Assembly (NCBI GenBank): GCA_021777365.1
Contig: JAJYDP010000202.1
Coordinates: 1-8,028, forward strand
Direction: 5' to 3'
DNA length: 8,028 bases
From: Chloroflexota bacterium
Lineage (GTDB): Bacteria > Chloroflexota > Limnocylindria > Limnocylindrales > CSP1-4
Part shown: positions 1 to 7,076 of the stretch, piece by piece
How positions within the stretch are numbered: position 1 is the stretch's first letter
How the letters are laid out: each line of letters opens with the position of its first letter
The notes under the pieces: generated by a model
The model's input: the letters and a program-made list of their open reading frames with translations, nothing else
What the model was told of the DNA's origin: nothing
Databases searched by the model: none
Made by a program: the position numbers and the translations under genes

Positions 1-3
1 ACC

Positions 4-819
4 GTGTCGCACACCATCACCGCCACGGGGGGTGCGGCCGCCTCGGCCACCGCCACGCCGTCCCCCGCGCCGCAACCGTCCGGCTCGCCGCGTCCCGCGG
101 TGGCCTCCGCATCCGGTGGCTCGGGTCGCCCCTTCCCGTGGGCCGACTGGTTGGCCTACCTGCTCGCGCTCGGGGCGCTCGGGGTGCTGCGCCGCTGGCG
201 CGCCGGGGCGGTCCCGGGCGGGCGCCGGTCGTGGGTCGGGGTCGCCGTCCTGACGGCCGGCGCGGTGGTGCTGCTGTCGGGCTGGCTGGTCGGGTCGGCT
301 CCGCTTGCCCTGGCGCCGACGCTGGGGCTCCTCGGGCTCGGGATCGGCGCGATCGTGCTGGCCGGGTTCCGACCGCTGCCCGCGCGTCGCCTGGCCCGCG
401 TGCTGGCCGCCGTCCTTGCCGCGCTGGCCGCCGCCTGCGCCGCCCAGGGCGATCTGCTCCTCCTGGCCCTCGCCCTGGTGGGGACCGGGGTTGTGGAAGC
501 CCTGGGTTGGCTGCGGCTCGATGATCCCGACGACCCCTGGACTGTCAAGCCGGCAAAGGGGGCCGACGAGCCGCCCCGCTCGGCCCGCGCACAACCGTCC
601 GTGAAGGATGGGCAGGCTGCTGGTGGGCCGTCCGCGCCCGATCAGCGGGCGGCGACCAGCGGGCCGATCGCGCCCGCAGCCGACGAATGGTCGGTCGAGG
701 ATCGGTGGGCGTCCGACCAGTGGTCCTGGCCCTCGGCGGTCGGCACGACGACTGCCGATCAGCCGGGCAAGAAGCCGGATCGAAAGGCTCGCGGCGGCTG
801 GGCACAGCTCGATCGGTAG
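4..819 (+). CDS. Multi-pass membrane protein with hydrophilic C-terminal tail, 5' end uncertain
   Basis: I do not recognise the family. Read from the GTG at 4 it is 271 residues. Residues 1-42 are a low-complexity Ala/Thr/Ser/Pro stretch. Four hydrophobic segments follow, at about 46-62, 77-98, 100-123 and 128-165, the last long enough to be two helices. The tail, from about 172, is hydrophilic, rich in Asp, Ala, Pro and Trp, and ends in a basic stretch. The frame is open to the left edge and no ribosome site can be seen, so the true start may lie upstream and the low-complexity part may be an internal linker. Third codon positions are almost all G or C, which supports coding. It converges on the minus-strand ORF at 848-1096. 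An envelope location is inferred from the helices only. Confidence 0.72.
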   Translation: MSHTITATGGAAASATATPSPAPQPSGSPRPAVASASGGSGRPFPWADWLAYLLALGALGVLRRWRAGAVPGGRRSWVGVAVLTAGAVVLLSGWLVGSAPLALAPTLGLLGLGIGAIVLAGFRPLPARRLARVLAAVLAALAAACAAQGDLLLLALALVGTGVVEALGWLRLDDPDDPWTVKPAKGADEPPRSARAQPSVKDGQAAGGPSAPDQRAATSGPIAPAADEWSVEDRWASDQWSWPSAVGTTTADQPGKKPDRKARGGWAQLDR

Positions 820-847
820 CGCCCGCGGCCGTATCGGGGCTCCTTGG

Positions 848-1096
848 TCAGCGCAAGTGCCAGTTCCGCAGGGGGGAGCGCAGGGCGCGGGCGCGTTCCG
901 CGAGGATCGGATCGTTCCTTCGGGCCGCGTGCCAGGACTGGAGTGGCGCTGGCAGGGGCGGCAGGCGGGCACCGCAGTCGGGGCACAGCTCGCCCCACGC
1001 CCCGCGCTCCGACTCGCAAGGCATGGCACCAACGGCCATGCGGTTGCTCGGCGCCTCCTGCGCCTCGCCGATCTGGTTCAGGATGATCCGCTCCAT
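848..1096 (-). CDS. Small hypothetical protein with a CPDC motif
   Basis: This is an 82-residue minus-strand ORF starting at the ATG complementary to 1094-1096 and ending at TGA (850-848). The frame is open further upstream, to 1420, but that extension is Arg/Pro/Gly-rich, lies antisense to the next gene and looks like a shadow. From this ATG the composition becomes balanced, starting MERIILNQIG, and third positions are strongly G/C, so coding is plausible. Cys27, Cys38 and Cys41 (the last two as CPDC) plus His56 could bind a metal, but a full zinc ribbon would need a second CxxC, which is absent. No strong Shine-Dalgarno site is visible. The C-terminal half is basic and probably helical. No function can be assigned. 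The stop lies 28 bases from the stop of the converging gene. Confidence 0.5.
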   Translation of the reverse strand: MERIILNQIGEAQEAPSNRMAVGAMPCESERGAWGELCPDCGARLPPLPAPLQSWHAARRNDPILAERARALRSPLRNWHLR

Positions 1097-1266
1097 GACC
1101 CGTCGATTCTGCGCGACTGTCCCACGAGGTGTCGGACGCTGTTCGACCCGGAGGGCGATCGCGTGCGAGCCGCGGGGCCTGGTAGTCTGCCCTCCGCCCG
1201 GGACACGGCGGCCCGGATCGTCCACACTCTGGCGCATCGTCGGGGTGCAGCCCGGTGGCCGTGCGT

Positions 1267-1273
1267 GGAGGAG
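1267..1273 (+). promoter_or_regulatory. Ribosome binding site fixing a GTG start at 1279
   Basis: GGAGGAG sits five bases before the GTG at 1279. It favours this start over the in-frame GTG at 1255, which has no such site. The rest of the divergent gap 1097-1278 has no clear promoter. A TAGTCT at 1183-1188 could be a weak -10 element, but no matching -35 is visible. Confidence 0.65.
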
Positions 1274-1278
1274 CGGCG

Positions 1279-1747
1279 GTGAACCTCGTCCCCTTCGGCG
1301 GAGCCCTCGCGCTCGTGGCCGGAATCGTGGCTGGCCTGCTGCTCGTGCGCCGTCTCCCCCGGGCCGACGGGCCCCGTCCGCCGGCGCCGATCGACCCGCG
1401 GGCGCATCCGCTGTGGGCACGCCGGGGCGTCGGGATCATCTACATCGGTTTCGCTCGGCGGGATCGCCGTGCTCGGCCTCATCGTGATCGTGCTGTGGGC
1501 GACGCTCGCGGCGCCCATGGGTATGGACAGTGCCGTCCCGGCACTCGTCATCGCGCTCGGCGGGCTCGCCATGGCCCTGGGCGCGCTGTTGCTCCTCGCG
1601 TCCTGGGGCCGCTACGACGAGGCTGCCGCGATCTCGCCCGACCTGGCCCGCCTCGGCGGGCGCGCGATCGTGGGCGCCTCGTTGGCCCAGGGACTCGCAA
1701 TGCTTGGCTTCGTCATCCTCGTCCTGGCGGTCTTCTTCACGCGGTAG
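1279..1747 (+). pseudogene. Small four-helix membrane protein broken by an apparent frameshift near 1450
   Basis: From the GTG at 1279, which has a strong Shine-Dalgarno site, the frame reads a membrane helix (residues about 3-23), a Pro/Arg-rich linker, and the start of a second helix ending GIIYIG near 1449. It then turns abruptly Arg/His-rich. The frame one base further on (from about 1451, SLGGIAVLG) continues as a hydrophobic protein with the rest of helix 2, a third helix, a hydrophilic loop (GRYDEAAAISPD) and a fourth helix ending in FFTR at the stop 1745-1747. Joined, they give about 155 residues and four helices. One extra base in the GGTTTCGC stretch explains the break. It could be a sequencing or assembly error, a real mutation or, less likely, programmed slippage. 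An independent start at the GTG at 1469, with GGCGGGA upstream, is possible. No family is recognised. Confidence 0.6.
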
Positions 1748-1757
1748 AGCAGGGTGC

Positions 1758-1771
1758 CGCCGACCACGGCG
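1758..1771 (+). terminator. Weak terminator-like hairpin after the frameshifted gene
   Basis: CGCCG, loop ACCA, CGGCG forms a five-base stem starting 11 bases after the stop at 1747. No T tract follows, so it is only a weak candidate for intrinsic termination. Such short GC stems are also common by chance at this base composition. Confidence 0.22.
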
Positions 1772-1833
1772 ACATCGACCCCACTTGGCCATGACGCCTT
1801 GGCGCCATCACCGACGGTGAGAAAGTGGGGCGC

Positions 1834-1869
1834 CCCTCATTGACCGGGGGCCCCGTCACAGGATGAGGG
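1834..1869. other. Nested stem-loop upstream of the RHS gene
   Basis: CCCTCAT (1834-1840) pairs perfectly with ATGAGGG (1863-1869). Inside it TGAC (1841-1844) pairs with GTCA (1855-1858), and GGG (1846-1848) with CCC (1852-1854). A bulged C at 1845 and the bulged CAGG at 1859-1862 interrupt the stem. The total is about 14 pairs. It could be a terminator without a T tract, a structured leader element or a protein-binding palindrome. It lies about 170 bases upstream of the promoter at 2038, so it is not in the leader made from that promoter. Confidence 0.4.
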
Positions 1870-2037
1870 CAGCCTCGCCGCGGCCCCCGATCCGCGAGCG
1901 CGGACACCCGACGTCTGGTCCACCTAAGGGGGGCTTGGGTCGTTTCGGCATCGCCGGGGCCCACTACGGACGAGCACGGCGACACGTGCGCCACGACGCA
2001 GGCTCCGTCCTCCCGCGCCTGTAGGTATTTGTGGCTA

Positions 2038-2066
2038 TTGACCTTGTTGGATGGCGGTTGTATACG
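2038..2066 (+). promoter_or_regulatory. Sigma70-type promoter for the RHS gene
   Basis: TTGACC (2038-2043, five of six match the -35 consensus) is followed by a 17-base spacer and TATACG (2061-2066, four of six match the -10 consensus). Spacing is optimal, and transcription would start near 2073, giving a leader of about 30 bases before the ATG at 2104. No operator is evident next to it. Confidence 0.6.
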
Positions 2067-2090
2067 TCAGCCATTGGGGCACGCGCGCTC

Positions 2091-2098
2091 GGGAGGGA
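2091..2098 (+). promoter_or_regulatory. Ribosome binding site of the RHS gene
   Basis: GGGAGGGA lies five bases before the ATG at 2104. It sets the start there and not at the in-frame TTG at 2029, which has no ribosome site and lies upstream of the -35 element. The shorter form also puts the signal peptide at the N-terminus. Confidence 0.7.
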
Positions 2099-2103
2099 CG
2101 GCG

Positions 2104-5100
2104 ATGGCCGGTCGGTGGTCGGGTGACTCGCTCTTCGGCTTGGCGCGGCAGAGGGGACCGGCGGTGGCCCTGGTTGGGCTGCTGGTCGCCTCGGTGCTCA
2201 CCGCCCCCGCAACCGCGTCCGCCCAGGCGGGCCCGTCGGCGTCCCCAGCGCCTGCGGCCGCCAGCCCGGCGCCCTCGAGCTCGCCCGCGCCTTCCAGCAC
2301 GCCCACACCGAAGGGTCCCAGCCCATTGACTTCCCTGGGATCCACCACCGTCCTGCCGTACGAGGCGGCCGGCTACACCTACATGATCGTGGGCAGCGGC
2401 GGGCCGCCGGCAGGCTGGCAGAACCCCGGCTTCGACGACTCGTCCTGGTCGCCGGGCACCGGCGCCTTCGGCCAGGGCACCGCCTGCTCGGTCTCGTCGA
2501 CCGATCACACGACCTGGCCTGTGGGAACCGAGATCCTGCTGCGCCAGGACACGATCATGCTGCCGGCTGGGACCACGAGCGTGACCGTCTCTTTCGGCGT
2601 GGACAACGGCGCCACGGTGTATTGGAACGGGGTGCAGATCGGGTCGCTCAACAGCGCGGGCTGCGCCTCCCAGAACCAGTACAACTTCACGGTCCCGAGC
2701 GGGGACTTCGTGGCGGGGTCCGCCAACCTGCTCGCCGTGCTGGGCACCGACGACGGCATCAGCGACAGCTTCGTGGATCTCTCGGTTACCGCCATCGCCA
2801 CCGGTCCGAGCCCCGCCGAGAGCCTGGGGACGGGCAGCGGCGTCTTCGGTCCCAGCTGGGTGGCCCGTCACGCCGAACCGGTGAACACCGCCAGCGGCAA
2901 CTACGACAACCAGGTCACCGACCTCTCGATGCCCGGGCGCGGGATCCCCTTCGCGTTCACCCGCACCTACAACTCGCTCGACCCAACCGTCGGTCCCTTC
3001 GGGCCCGGGTGGAGCTTCAGCTACGGCGCCCATCTGGCCTTCGATGCTTCGGGCAATGCGACGTTCTTCGCCGACGACGGGGCGCAATACGTGTTCGCCG
3101 CCAACGGCTCGGGCGGCTTCGTGACACCACCGGGTTCGACCGCCCGCCTCGCGCCGGAGAGCGGCGGCTACGTGCTCACCCGCCAGGACCAGCTCGCCTA
3201 CCACTTCACGTCCGCCGGCGCGCTGACCTCGGAGACCGACCGCCCGGACAACACGATCTCCCTCGCGTACAACACCGGTGGTCAGCTGACCAGCATCACC
3301 GACACGGTGGGCCGGGTCGTGACGCTCTCCTACACCGGCAGCCTTCTCACCGGCCTGGCCGACCCGATCGGCCGCACCGTCACCTACGCCTACAACCCCG
3401 CGGGCCAGCTCGCGAGCGTCACCGACGTGCGCGGCGGCACCACCGCCTACACGTACGACAGCGGCGGGCGCCTGGCCACCATCACCGACCAGAACGGGCA
3501 CACCCTGGTCGCCAACACCTACGATCCGACGTCGGGGCGCGTGGTTCAGCAGGTCGACGCGCTCGGCGACACCACGAGCTTCGCCTGGAACGCGGCGACC
3601 ACCACCTCGACCATGACCGACGCGCGGGGTGGAGTCTGGACCGACGCGTACGCCAACGGTCTTCTGACCAGCACCACCGATCCGCTCGACGACACCACCA
3701 ACTACACGTACGACGCGGGCCTCAACACGGCCTCGGTGACCGATCCCGACGGCCACACCACTGCCATGACCTACGACGCGGCAGGCAACCTGCTCAGCCG
3801 CACCGCGCCCGCGCCGCTCTCGTACGTGGAGACCTTCTCCTACGACGCCGCCAATGATCTGCTCTCCCACACCGACGGGCGGGGCAACACCACGGCCTAC
3901 ACGTACGATGCCGCGGGCGATCTGACCGAGACGAGCTACCCCGACGGCACCTCGTCTTCCGCCACCTACGACCCGCACGGCGAACGGCTGACGGTCACCG
4001 ACCAGCGCGGTATGACGACCACGTACGGCTACGATGCGTCAGGAGACTTGGCCTCGATCCTCTCGCCATTCGGCGAGGTCACCACGATGACGTACGACCC
4101 GGTCGGGCGCATGCTCACGCGGGTCGATCCACGGGGCAACGTGGCGGGCGGCAACCCGGCCGCCTACACCACGAGCTTCGGCTACGACGCGGCGAACGAT
4201 CTCCTCTCCACGACCGATCCGCTGGGCCATGTCACGAGTATGACGTACGATCCGGCCGGCAACCGGAGCAGCGTGACGGACCCGAACAGCCACACCACCG
4301 CCTACGGGTACGACGCCGCCAACCACCTCGTCTCGGTGGCCGATCCGCTCGGCGACGTCACGGCCTACGCCTACGACGCGACCAACGACCTCGCCACACG
4401 GACCGATGCCAACCGCCACATCACGCAGTACACCTACGATCTGGCCGACCGGCTGACCACCACGACCGATCCCGACGGGCACGCGTGGACTGTCGCCTAC
4501 GATCCGGCGGGCAACCAGGCGAGCGTGACCGACGCCAACGGCAACGCGACGACGTACACGTACGACGCCCTCAACCGCCTGACCGGTGTCACCTACGCCA
4601 ACGGCTCCACGGCGCCGGTGACCTACGGCTACGACGGGGACGGCAACCGCATATCGATGACCGACGGCGCTGGCACCGAGTCGTTCACCTACGACGCCCT
4701 CAACCGGCTCACCAGCGACACCCGTGGCGCCGACACCTTCACTTACACCTACGACCCCGCCGGTAACCTCCTCTCCCGCACCTACCCCGATGGCACCCTC
4801 ACGAGCTACACCTACGACGCCGACGGGCGCATGGCCAGCGCGACCTCGGGCGGCACCACGAGCACGTACGCCTACGACGCGGCCGGCAACGAGATCTCGG
4901 TGACCACGCCGGACGGCTTCACCACCGCCGATACCTATGACACCGCCGACCGGTTGACCAGTGTCGTCACGACGAGCAGCGCAGGGCTCCTCTCGAGCTT
5001 CGCCTACCGCTACGATGCGGCCGGCAACCGTACCGCGATGGTGACCTCGCGCGACAGCATGGTGTACACCTACGACGCCGCAAACCGGCTCACCGGCGTG

Positions 5101-6303
5101 TGCTACTCAGGGTGTGGCGTCCAGGGGGCGGTGACGCCGCTGGTCGCCGCCCTTCCTGACCGCCCGCCCGAAAACAACCCCCCGCCCTCGGGCGACACCT
5201 TCAGCACCTGGACCTACGACGGGGTGGGCAATCGCCTGACGCAGACGAACTACCTGGGCACCGCCACGTACACCTACGATCCGGCCGACCGGCTGACCAG
5301 CGTCACCCCACCGGGCTCGGGCCCTGTCGCCTACACGTATGACGCGAACGGCAACCAGCTCTCTGCAGGCAGCACGTCCTACGCCTACAACCTGGCCAAC
5401 GAGCTGGCCTCGGCCAGCGTGGGCAGCACCACCCAGACCTACACCTACAGCGGCGACGGGGTGCGCCTGAGTGCCGCCACCGGCAAGCAGACCGCCAAGA
5501 TCACCCAGTTTGTGGTGGACCGCGCGTTCGCCCTGCCCACCGTGGTGGCCGAGCGGGACGGGGCCGGGAACCTCATCCGCCGCTACGTGTACGGCCTCGC
5601 GCTGCTCGACCAGACCACCTCCAACAAGGGCCCCTACTGGTATCACGAGGATGGGCTCGGGTCGGTCACCGACATCACCAGCAGCGCTGGCACCCCGCTC
5701 TGGTGGGCCGAGTACCAGCCCTACGGCCTGCTCCGCGAGTCCGGCTCGACCTCCCAGGCCCCGGTCAACCCGTTCATGTTCACCGGGCAGTATCAGGACA
5801 GCCCCACTGGCCTCTACTACCTGCGGGCGCGCCAGTATGACCCGACCACCGGGCGGTTCCTGGCGGTGGATCCGGTAGCGCCAAATGCGCTGAGCCCGTA
5901 TGTTACGAATTATGGGTACGTGGGCGAGGACCCGACTGGTCAGGTCGATCCGACTGGACGGGACCCCGTGTGTCTTGCCGTCGCGATAGCTCTCGCGGAG
6001 GGAGGGCCAGTCGACTTGATCGCGGCGGCAGCCTGCTTGGGGGTCAGTGCGCTGCTGGTCGGATACGCTGCGCTTCAGGCAGGGCACGCCGCCAATGCCA
6101 TGACAAACCCAACAGAGACGGTGCCCTTCAATCCTCCACCGGTCGGGCCTGGCGAGCCCGGAGGCGGTCCGTGGAACTTCCACGGCAACCAGCGAGCGAT
6201 CGCTGTAGTGGCTGCAGTCATCGCTTCCATAGTGACGGGATTGCTCAACGGTGTGAACGAGAACGGTGAGCCACTCCCGCGCGTCGCGCACAACGGAAAG
6301 TAG
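2104..6303 (+). CDS. Secreted RHS/YD-repeat protein with variable C-terminal tip (putative polymorphic toxin)
   Basis: This is a 1399-residue protein. Residues 1 to about 40 are a Sec signal peptide: basic N-region, hydrophobic core (VALVGLLVASVL), likely cleaved near ATASAQA. Residues 41-80 are a Ser/Pro/Ala linker. Residues about 85-233 resemble a galactose-binding-type beta-sandwich (FDDSSW, DNGATVYWNG) with Cys128 and Cys187 able to form a disulfide. Residues about 245-350 look like DUF6531. Residues 387-1124 carry about 34 YD repeats, interrupted at about 1000-1037 by a Cys- and Pro-rich insert. Residues about 1178-1286 are the RHS-associated core (YHEDGLGS, LYYLRARQYDPTTGRF, DPTGR). In known RHS proteins the repeats form a shell around the toxin and the core Asp residues self-cleave after DPxG, which here would be near residue 1286. 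Residues 1287-1399 form a tip of two hydrophobic blocks around a Pro/Gly-rich part, matching no toxin family I know. There are no PAAR or VgrG-like parts, so export resembles WapA more than type VI loading. The toxin role is inferred. Confidence 0.92.
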   Translation: MAGRWSGDSLFGLARQRGPAVALVGLLVASVLTAPATASAQAGPSASPAPAAASPAPSSSPAPSSTPTPKGPSPLTSLGSTTVLPYEAAGYTYMIVGSGGPPAGWQNPGFDDSSWSPGTGAFGQGTACSVSSTDHTTWPVGTEILLRQDTIMLPAGTTSVTVSFGVDNGATVYWNGVQIGSLNSAGCASQNQYNFTVPSGDFVAGSANLLAVLGTDDGISDSFVDLSVTAIATGPSPAESLGTGSGVFGPSWVARHAEPVNTASGNYDNQVTDLSMPGRGIPFAFTRTYNSLDPTVGPFGPGWSFSYGAHLAFDASGNATFFADDGAQYVFAANGSGGFVTPPGSTARLAPESGGYVLTRQDQLAYHFTSAGALTSETDRPDNTISLAYNTGGQLTSITDTVGRVVTLSYTGSLLTGLADPIGRTVTYAYNPAGQLASVTDVRGGTTAYTYDSGGRLATITDQNGHTLVANTYDPTSGRVVQQVDALGDTTSFAWNAATTTSTMTDARGGVWTDAYANGLLTSTTDPLDDTTNYTYDAGLNTASVTDPDGHTTAMTYDAAGNLLSRTAPAPLSYVETFSYDAANDLLSHTDGRGNTTAYTYDAAGDLTETSYPDGTSSSATYDPHGERLTVTDQRGMTTTYGYDASGDLASILSPFGEVTTMTYDPVGRMLTRVDPRGNVAGGNPAAYTTSFGYDAANDLLSTTDPLGHVTSMTYDPAGNRSSVTDPNSHTTAYGYDAANHLVSVADPLGDVTAYAYDATNDLATRTDANRHITQYTYDLADRLTTTTDPDGHAWTVAYDPAGNQASVTDANGNATTYTYDALNRLTGVTYANGSTAPVTYGYDGDGNRISMTDGAGTESFTYDALNRLTSDTRGADTFTYTYDPAGNLLSRTYPDGTLTSYTYDADGRMASATSGGTTSTYAYDAAGNEISVTTPDGFTTADTYDTADRLTSVVTTSSAGLLSSFAYRYDAAGNRTAMVTSRDSMVYTYDAANRLTGVCYSGCGVQGAVTPLVAALPDRPPENNPPPSGDTFSTWTYDGVGNRLTQTNYLGTATYTYDPADRLTSVTPPGSGPVAYTYDANGNQLSAGSTSYAYNLANELASASVGSTTQTYTYSGDGVRLSAATGKQTAKITQFVVDRAFALPTVVAERDGAGNLIRRYVYGLALLDQTTSNKGPYWYHEDGLGSVTDITSSAGTPLWWAEYQPYGLLRESGSTSQAPVNPFMFTGQYQDSPTGLYYLRARQYDPTTGRFLAVDPVAPNALSPYVTNYGYVGEDPTGQVDPTGRDPVCLAVAIALAEGGPVDLIAAAACLGVSALLVGYAALQAGHAANAMTNPTETVPFNPPPVGPGEPGGGPWNFHGNQRAIAVVAAVIASIVTGLLNGVNENGEPLPRVAHNGK
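3262..5475 (+). repeat. Array of about 34 YD/RHS repeats within the large gene
   Basis: Hand counting gives about 34 diverged units spaced roughly 20-25 codons apart, each centred on YDxxGN, YDxxNR or a variant, typically followed by L and a TDP-like turn. Examples are YDAAGNLLSRT, YDALNRLTGV and YDPADRLTSV. At DNA level TACGAC and TACGCC recur, but units differ, so this is old duplication and not a recent tandem expansion. Early units are degenerate (WNAA, YANG). The array is broken at 5098-5217 by a non-repeat insert. In solved RHS proteins such strips spiral into a hollow beta-barrel. Confidence 0.9.
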
Positions 6304-6903
6304 ATGTCGGTCTACGCTCTGGCGGAACTCGTGGCAGTGGCTGTGCTCGTGGCGCTGACGCAGGACCGACGCGGCGTGGCCCGGTGGCTCGCGATGGTCG
6401 CCGCTCCCGTGGCGGCCGCTCTCGCGCTGCTCGCGCTATCCGGGTGGGTCGTCAGACCCGCACCGCCGGACCTCGTTGACGTCTTGTCCGTGGGGTTCGT
6501 GGCCGCCATCGCCGTGGTCGGCCTGACGCCATTGGGTGGCCTGATCTGGGAGCGGCTCGCGATGGTCGTCAAGCCGCGCTGGGCATTCGATCGGCGGCTC
6601 CACGCGGCCCTCGAGGTCTACAATCGCGAGCTCCGCGCTCTGCCCCCGCCGGGACAGGCGACGGAGCGGCAGAAACGCGCCGTGCTCGACGTGGGAAGCC
6701 GGACCATCGAGAGGCTGACCCGCTTGCACGCGCCCGACGCGGATTGGGCGGCGGTGAGAGACGCATACGTCTCGCTGCTTCGCGATGAGCTCGAGGCGTT
6801 TGCACACGGGACCACGACGGTCCACGCCGATGAGATCTCGAAGATGAATGCTGAACTAAGTCAGCGGGTGCTGCAGCTTCGACGGCGCTATCAGCCCCTG
6901 TAA
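6304..6903 (+). CDS. Membrane protein with cytoplasmic-type helical tail, putative immunity protein to the RHS tip
   Basis: This is a 199-residue protein whose ATG follows the RHS stop with no gap. GGAAAG at 6295-6300, inside the end of the RHS gene, can serve as ribosome site, so translation is probably coupled. Three membrane helices lie at about residues 3-19, 27-47 and 58-80. The rest (about 88-199) is charged and mostly helical, with basic and acidic patches and an Arg-rich end (LQLRRRYQPL). No enzyme motif or known family is recognised. In polymorphic toxin loci the gene directly after the RHS tip usually encodes the immunity protein, and membrane immunity proteins commonly oppose toxins acting on or through the membrane, which would fit the hydrophobic tip here. 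That function is inferred from position only. It could also be an accessory export or anchoring protein. Confidence 0.8.
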   Translation: MSVYALAELVAVAVLVALTQDRRGVARWLAMVAAPVAAALALLALSGWVVRPAPPDLVDVLSVGFVAAIAVVGLTPLGGLIWERLAMVVKPRWAFDRRLHAALEVYNRELRALPPPGQATERQKRAVLDVGSRTIERLTRLHAPDADWAAVRDAYVSLLRDELEAFAHGTTTVHADEISKMNAELSQRVLQLRRRYQPL

Positions 6904-6982
6904 GGCGTTCCGGCCAAGTGTGTGGCGCGATCACGTCGCGTCCAGGCCCAGTAGCTGCTCGGGAACTGGCTCGCTCCGTTAC

Positions 6983-7000
6983 CGAGCGGAGTGCCGCTCG
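6983..7000 (+). terminator. Candidate terminator of the RHS and partner operon
   Basis: CGAGCGG, tetraloop AGTG, CCGCTCG is a perfect seven-pair stem about 80 bases after the stop of the partner gene. The following ATCTTGATTGG is T-richer than its surroundings but is not a true T tract. Overlapping alternative stems exist (CTCCG at 6974-6978 with CGGAG at 6987-6991). Confidence 0.4.
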
Positions 7001-7050
7001 ATCTTGATTGGTCTGCCCCGTCTTCGGTGGAGTCGGATACCTGGAATCAT

Positions 7051-7075
7051 GCTGCCGTCCAGGACAGGCGGCAGC
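7051..7075. other. Hairpin just before the transposase remnant
   Basis: GCTGCCG (7051-7057) pairs with CGGCAGC (7069-7075), and the stem extends by one G-U and one C-G pair to nine pairs around a seven-base loop. It ends immediately before the GTG at 7077. It may belong to the leader of the mobile element, where such stems can block read-through translation of a transposase. That role is inferred. Confidence 0.4.
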
Positions 7076-7076
7076 A

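Larger units (their letters stand above)
1748..2103. other. Intergenic region with several inverted repeats and a promoter
   Basis: I see no credible ORF in these 356 bases. From left to right they hold a weak hairpin (1758-1771), a perfect inverted repeat TCACC-GAC-GGTGA (1808-1820), the palindrome GGGGCGCCCC (1827-1836), a longer nested hairpin (1834-1869), and then a sigma70-type promoter and ribosome site for the RHS gene at the right end. The stretch 1870-2030 shows nothing clear. Confidence 0.6.

Noticed and set aside
608..1487. Plus-strand open frames of 224 and 266 codons across 608-1487
   Set aside because: They are Arg/Pro/Gly-rich without hydrophobic core or motif, overlap better-supported genes on both sides, and read out of the frame that carries coding signal.
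2029..2103. N-terminal extension of the RHS protein from a TTG at 2029
   Set aside because: The start lies upstream of the -35 element at 2038, lacks a ribosome site and would bury the signal peptide. The ATG at 2104 has GGGAGGGA at ideal spacing.
2035..3978. Long minus-strand open frame antisense to the RHS gene
   Set aside because: It is rich in Arg, Gly and Val with repetitive VVGVG patterns, as expected from the reverse complement of G/C-biased YD-repeat codons. It has no ribosome site or domain.
5107..6291. Minus-strand open frame of about 394 codons opposite the RHS C-terminus
   Set aside because: It is antisense to the conserved RHS core, which is clearly coding on the plus strand. 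The reverse frame shows no recognisable motif.
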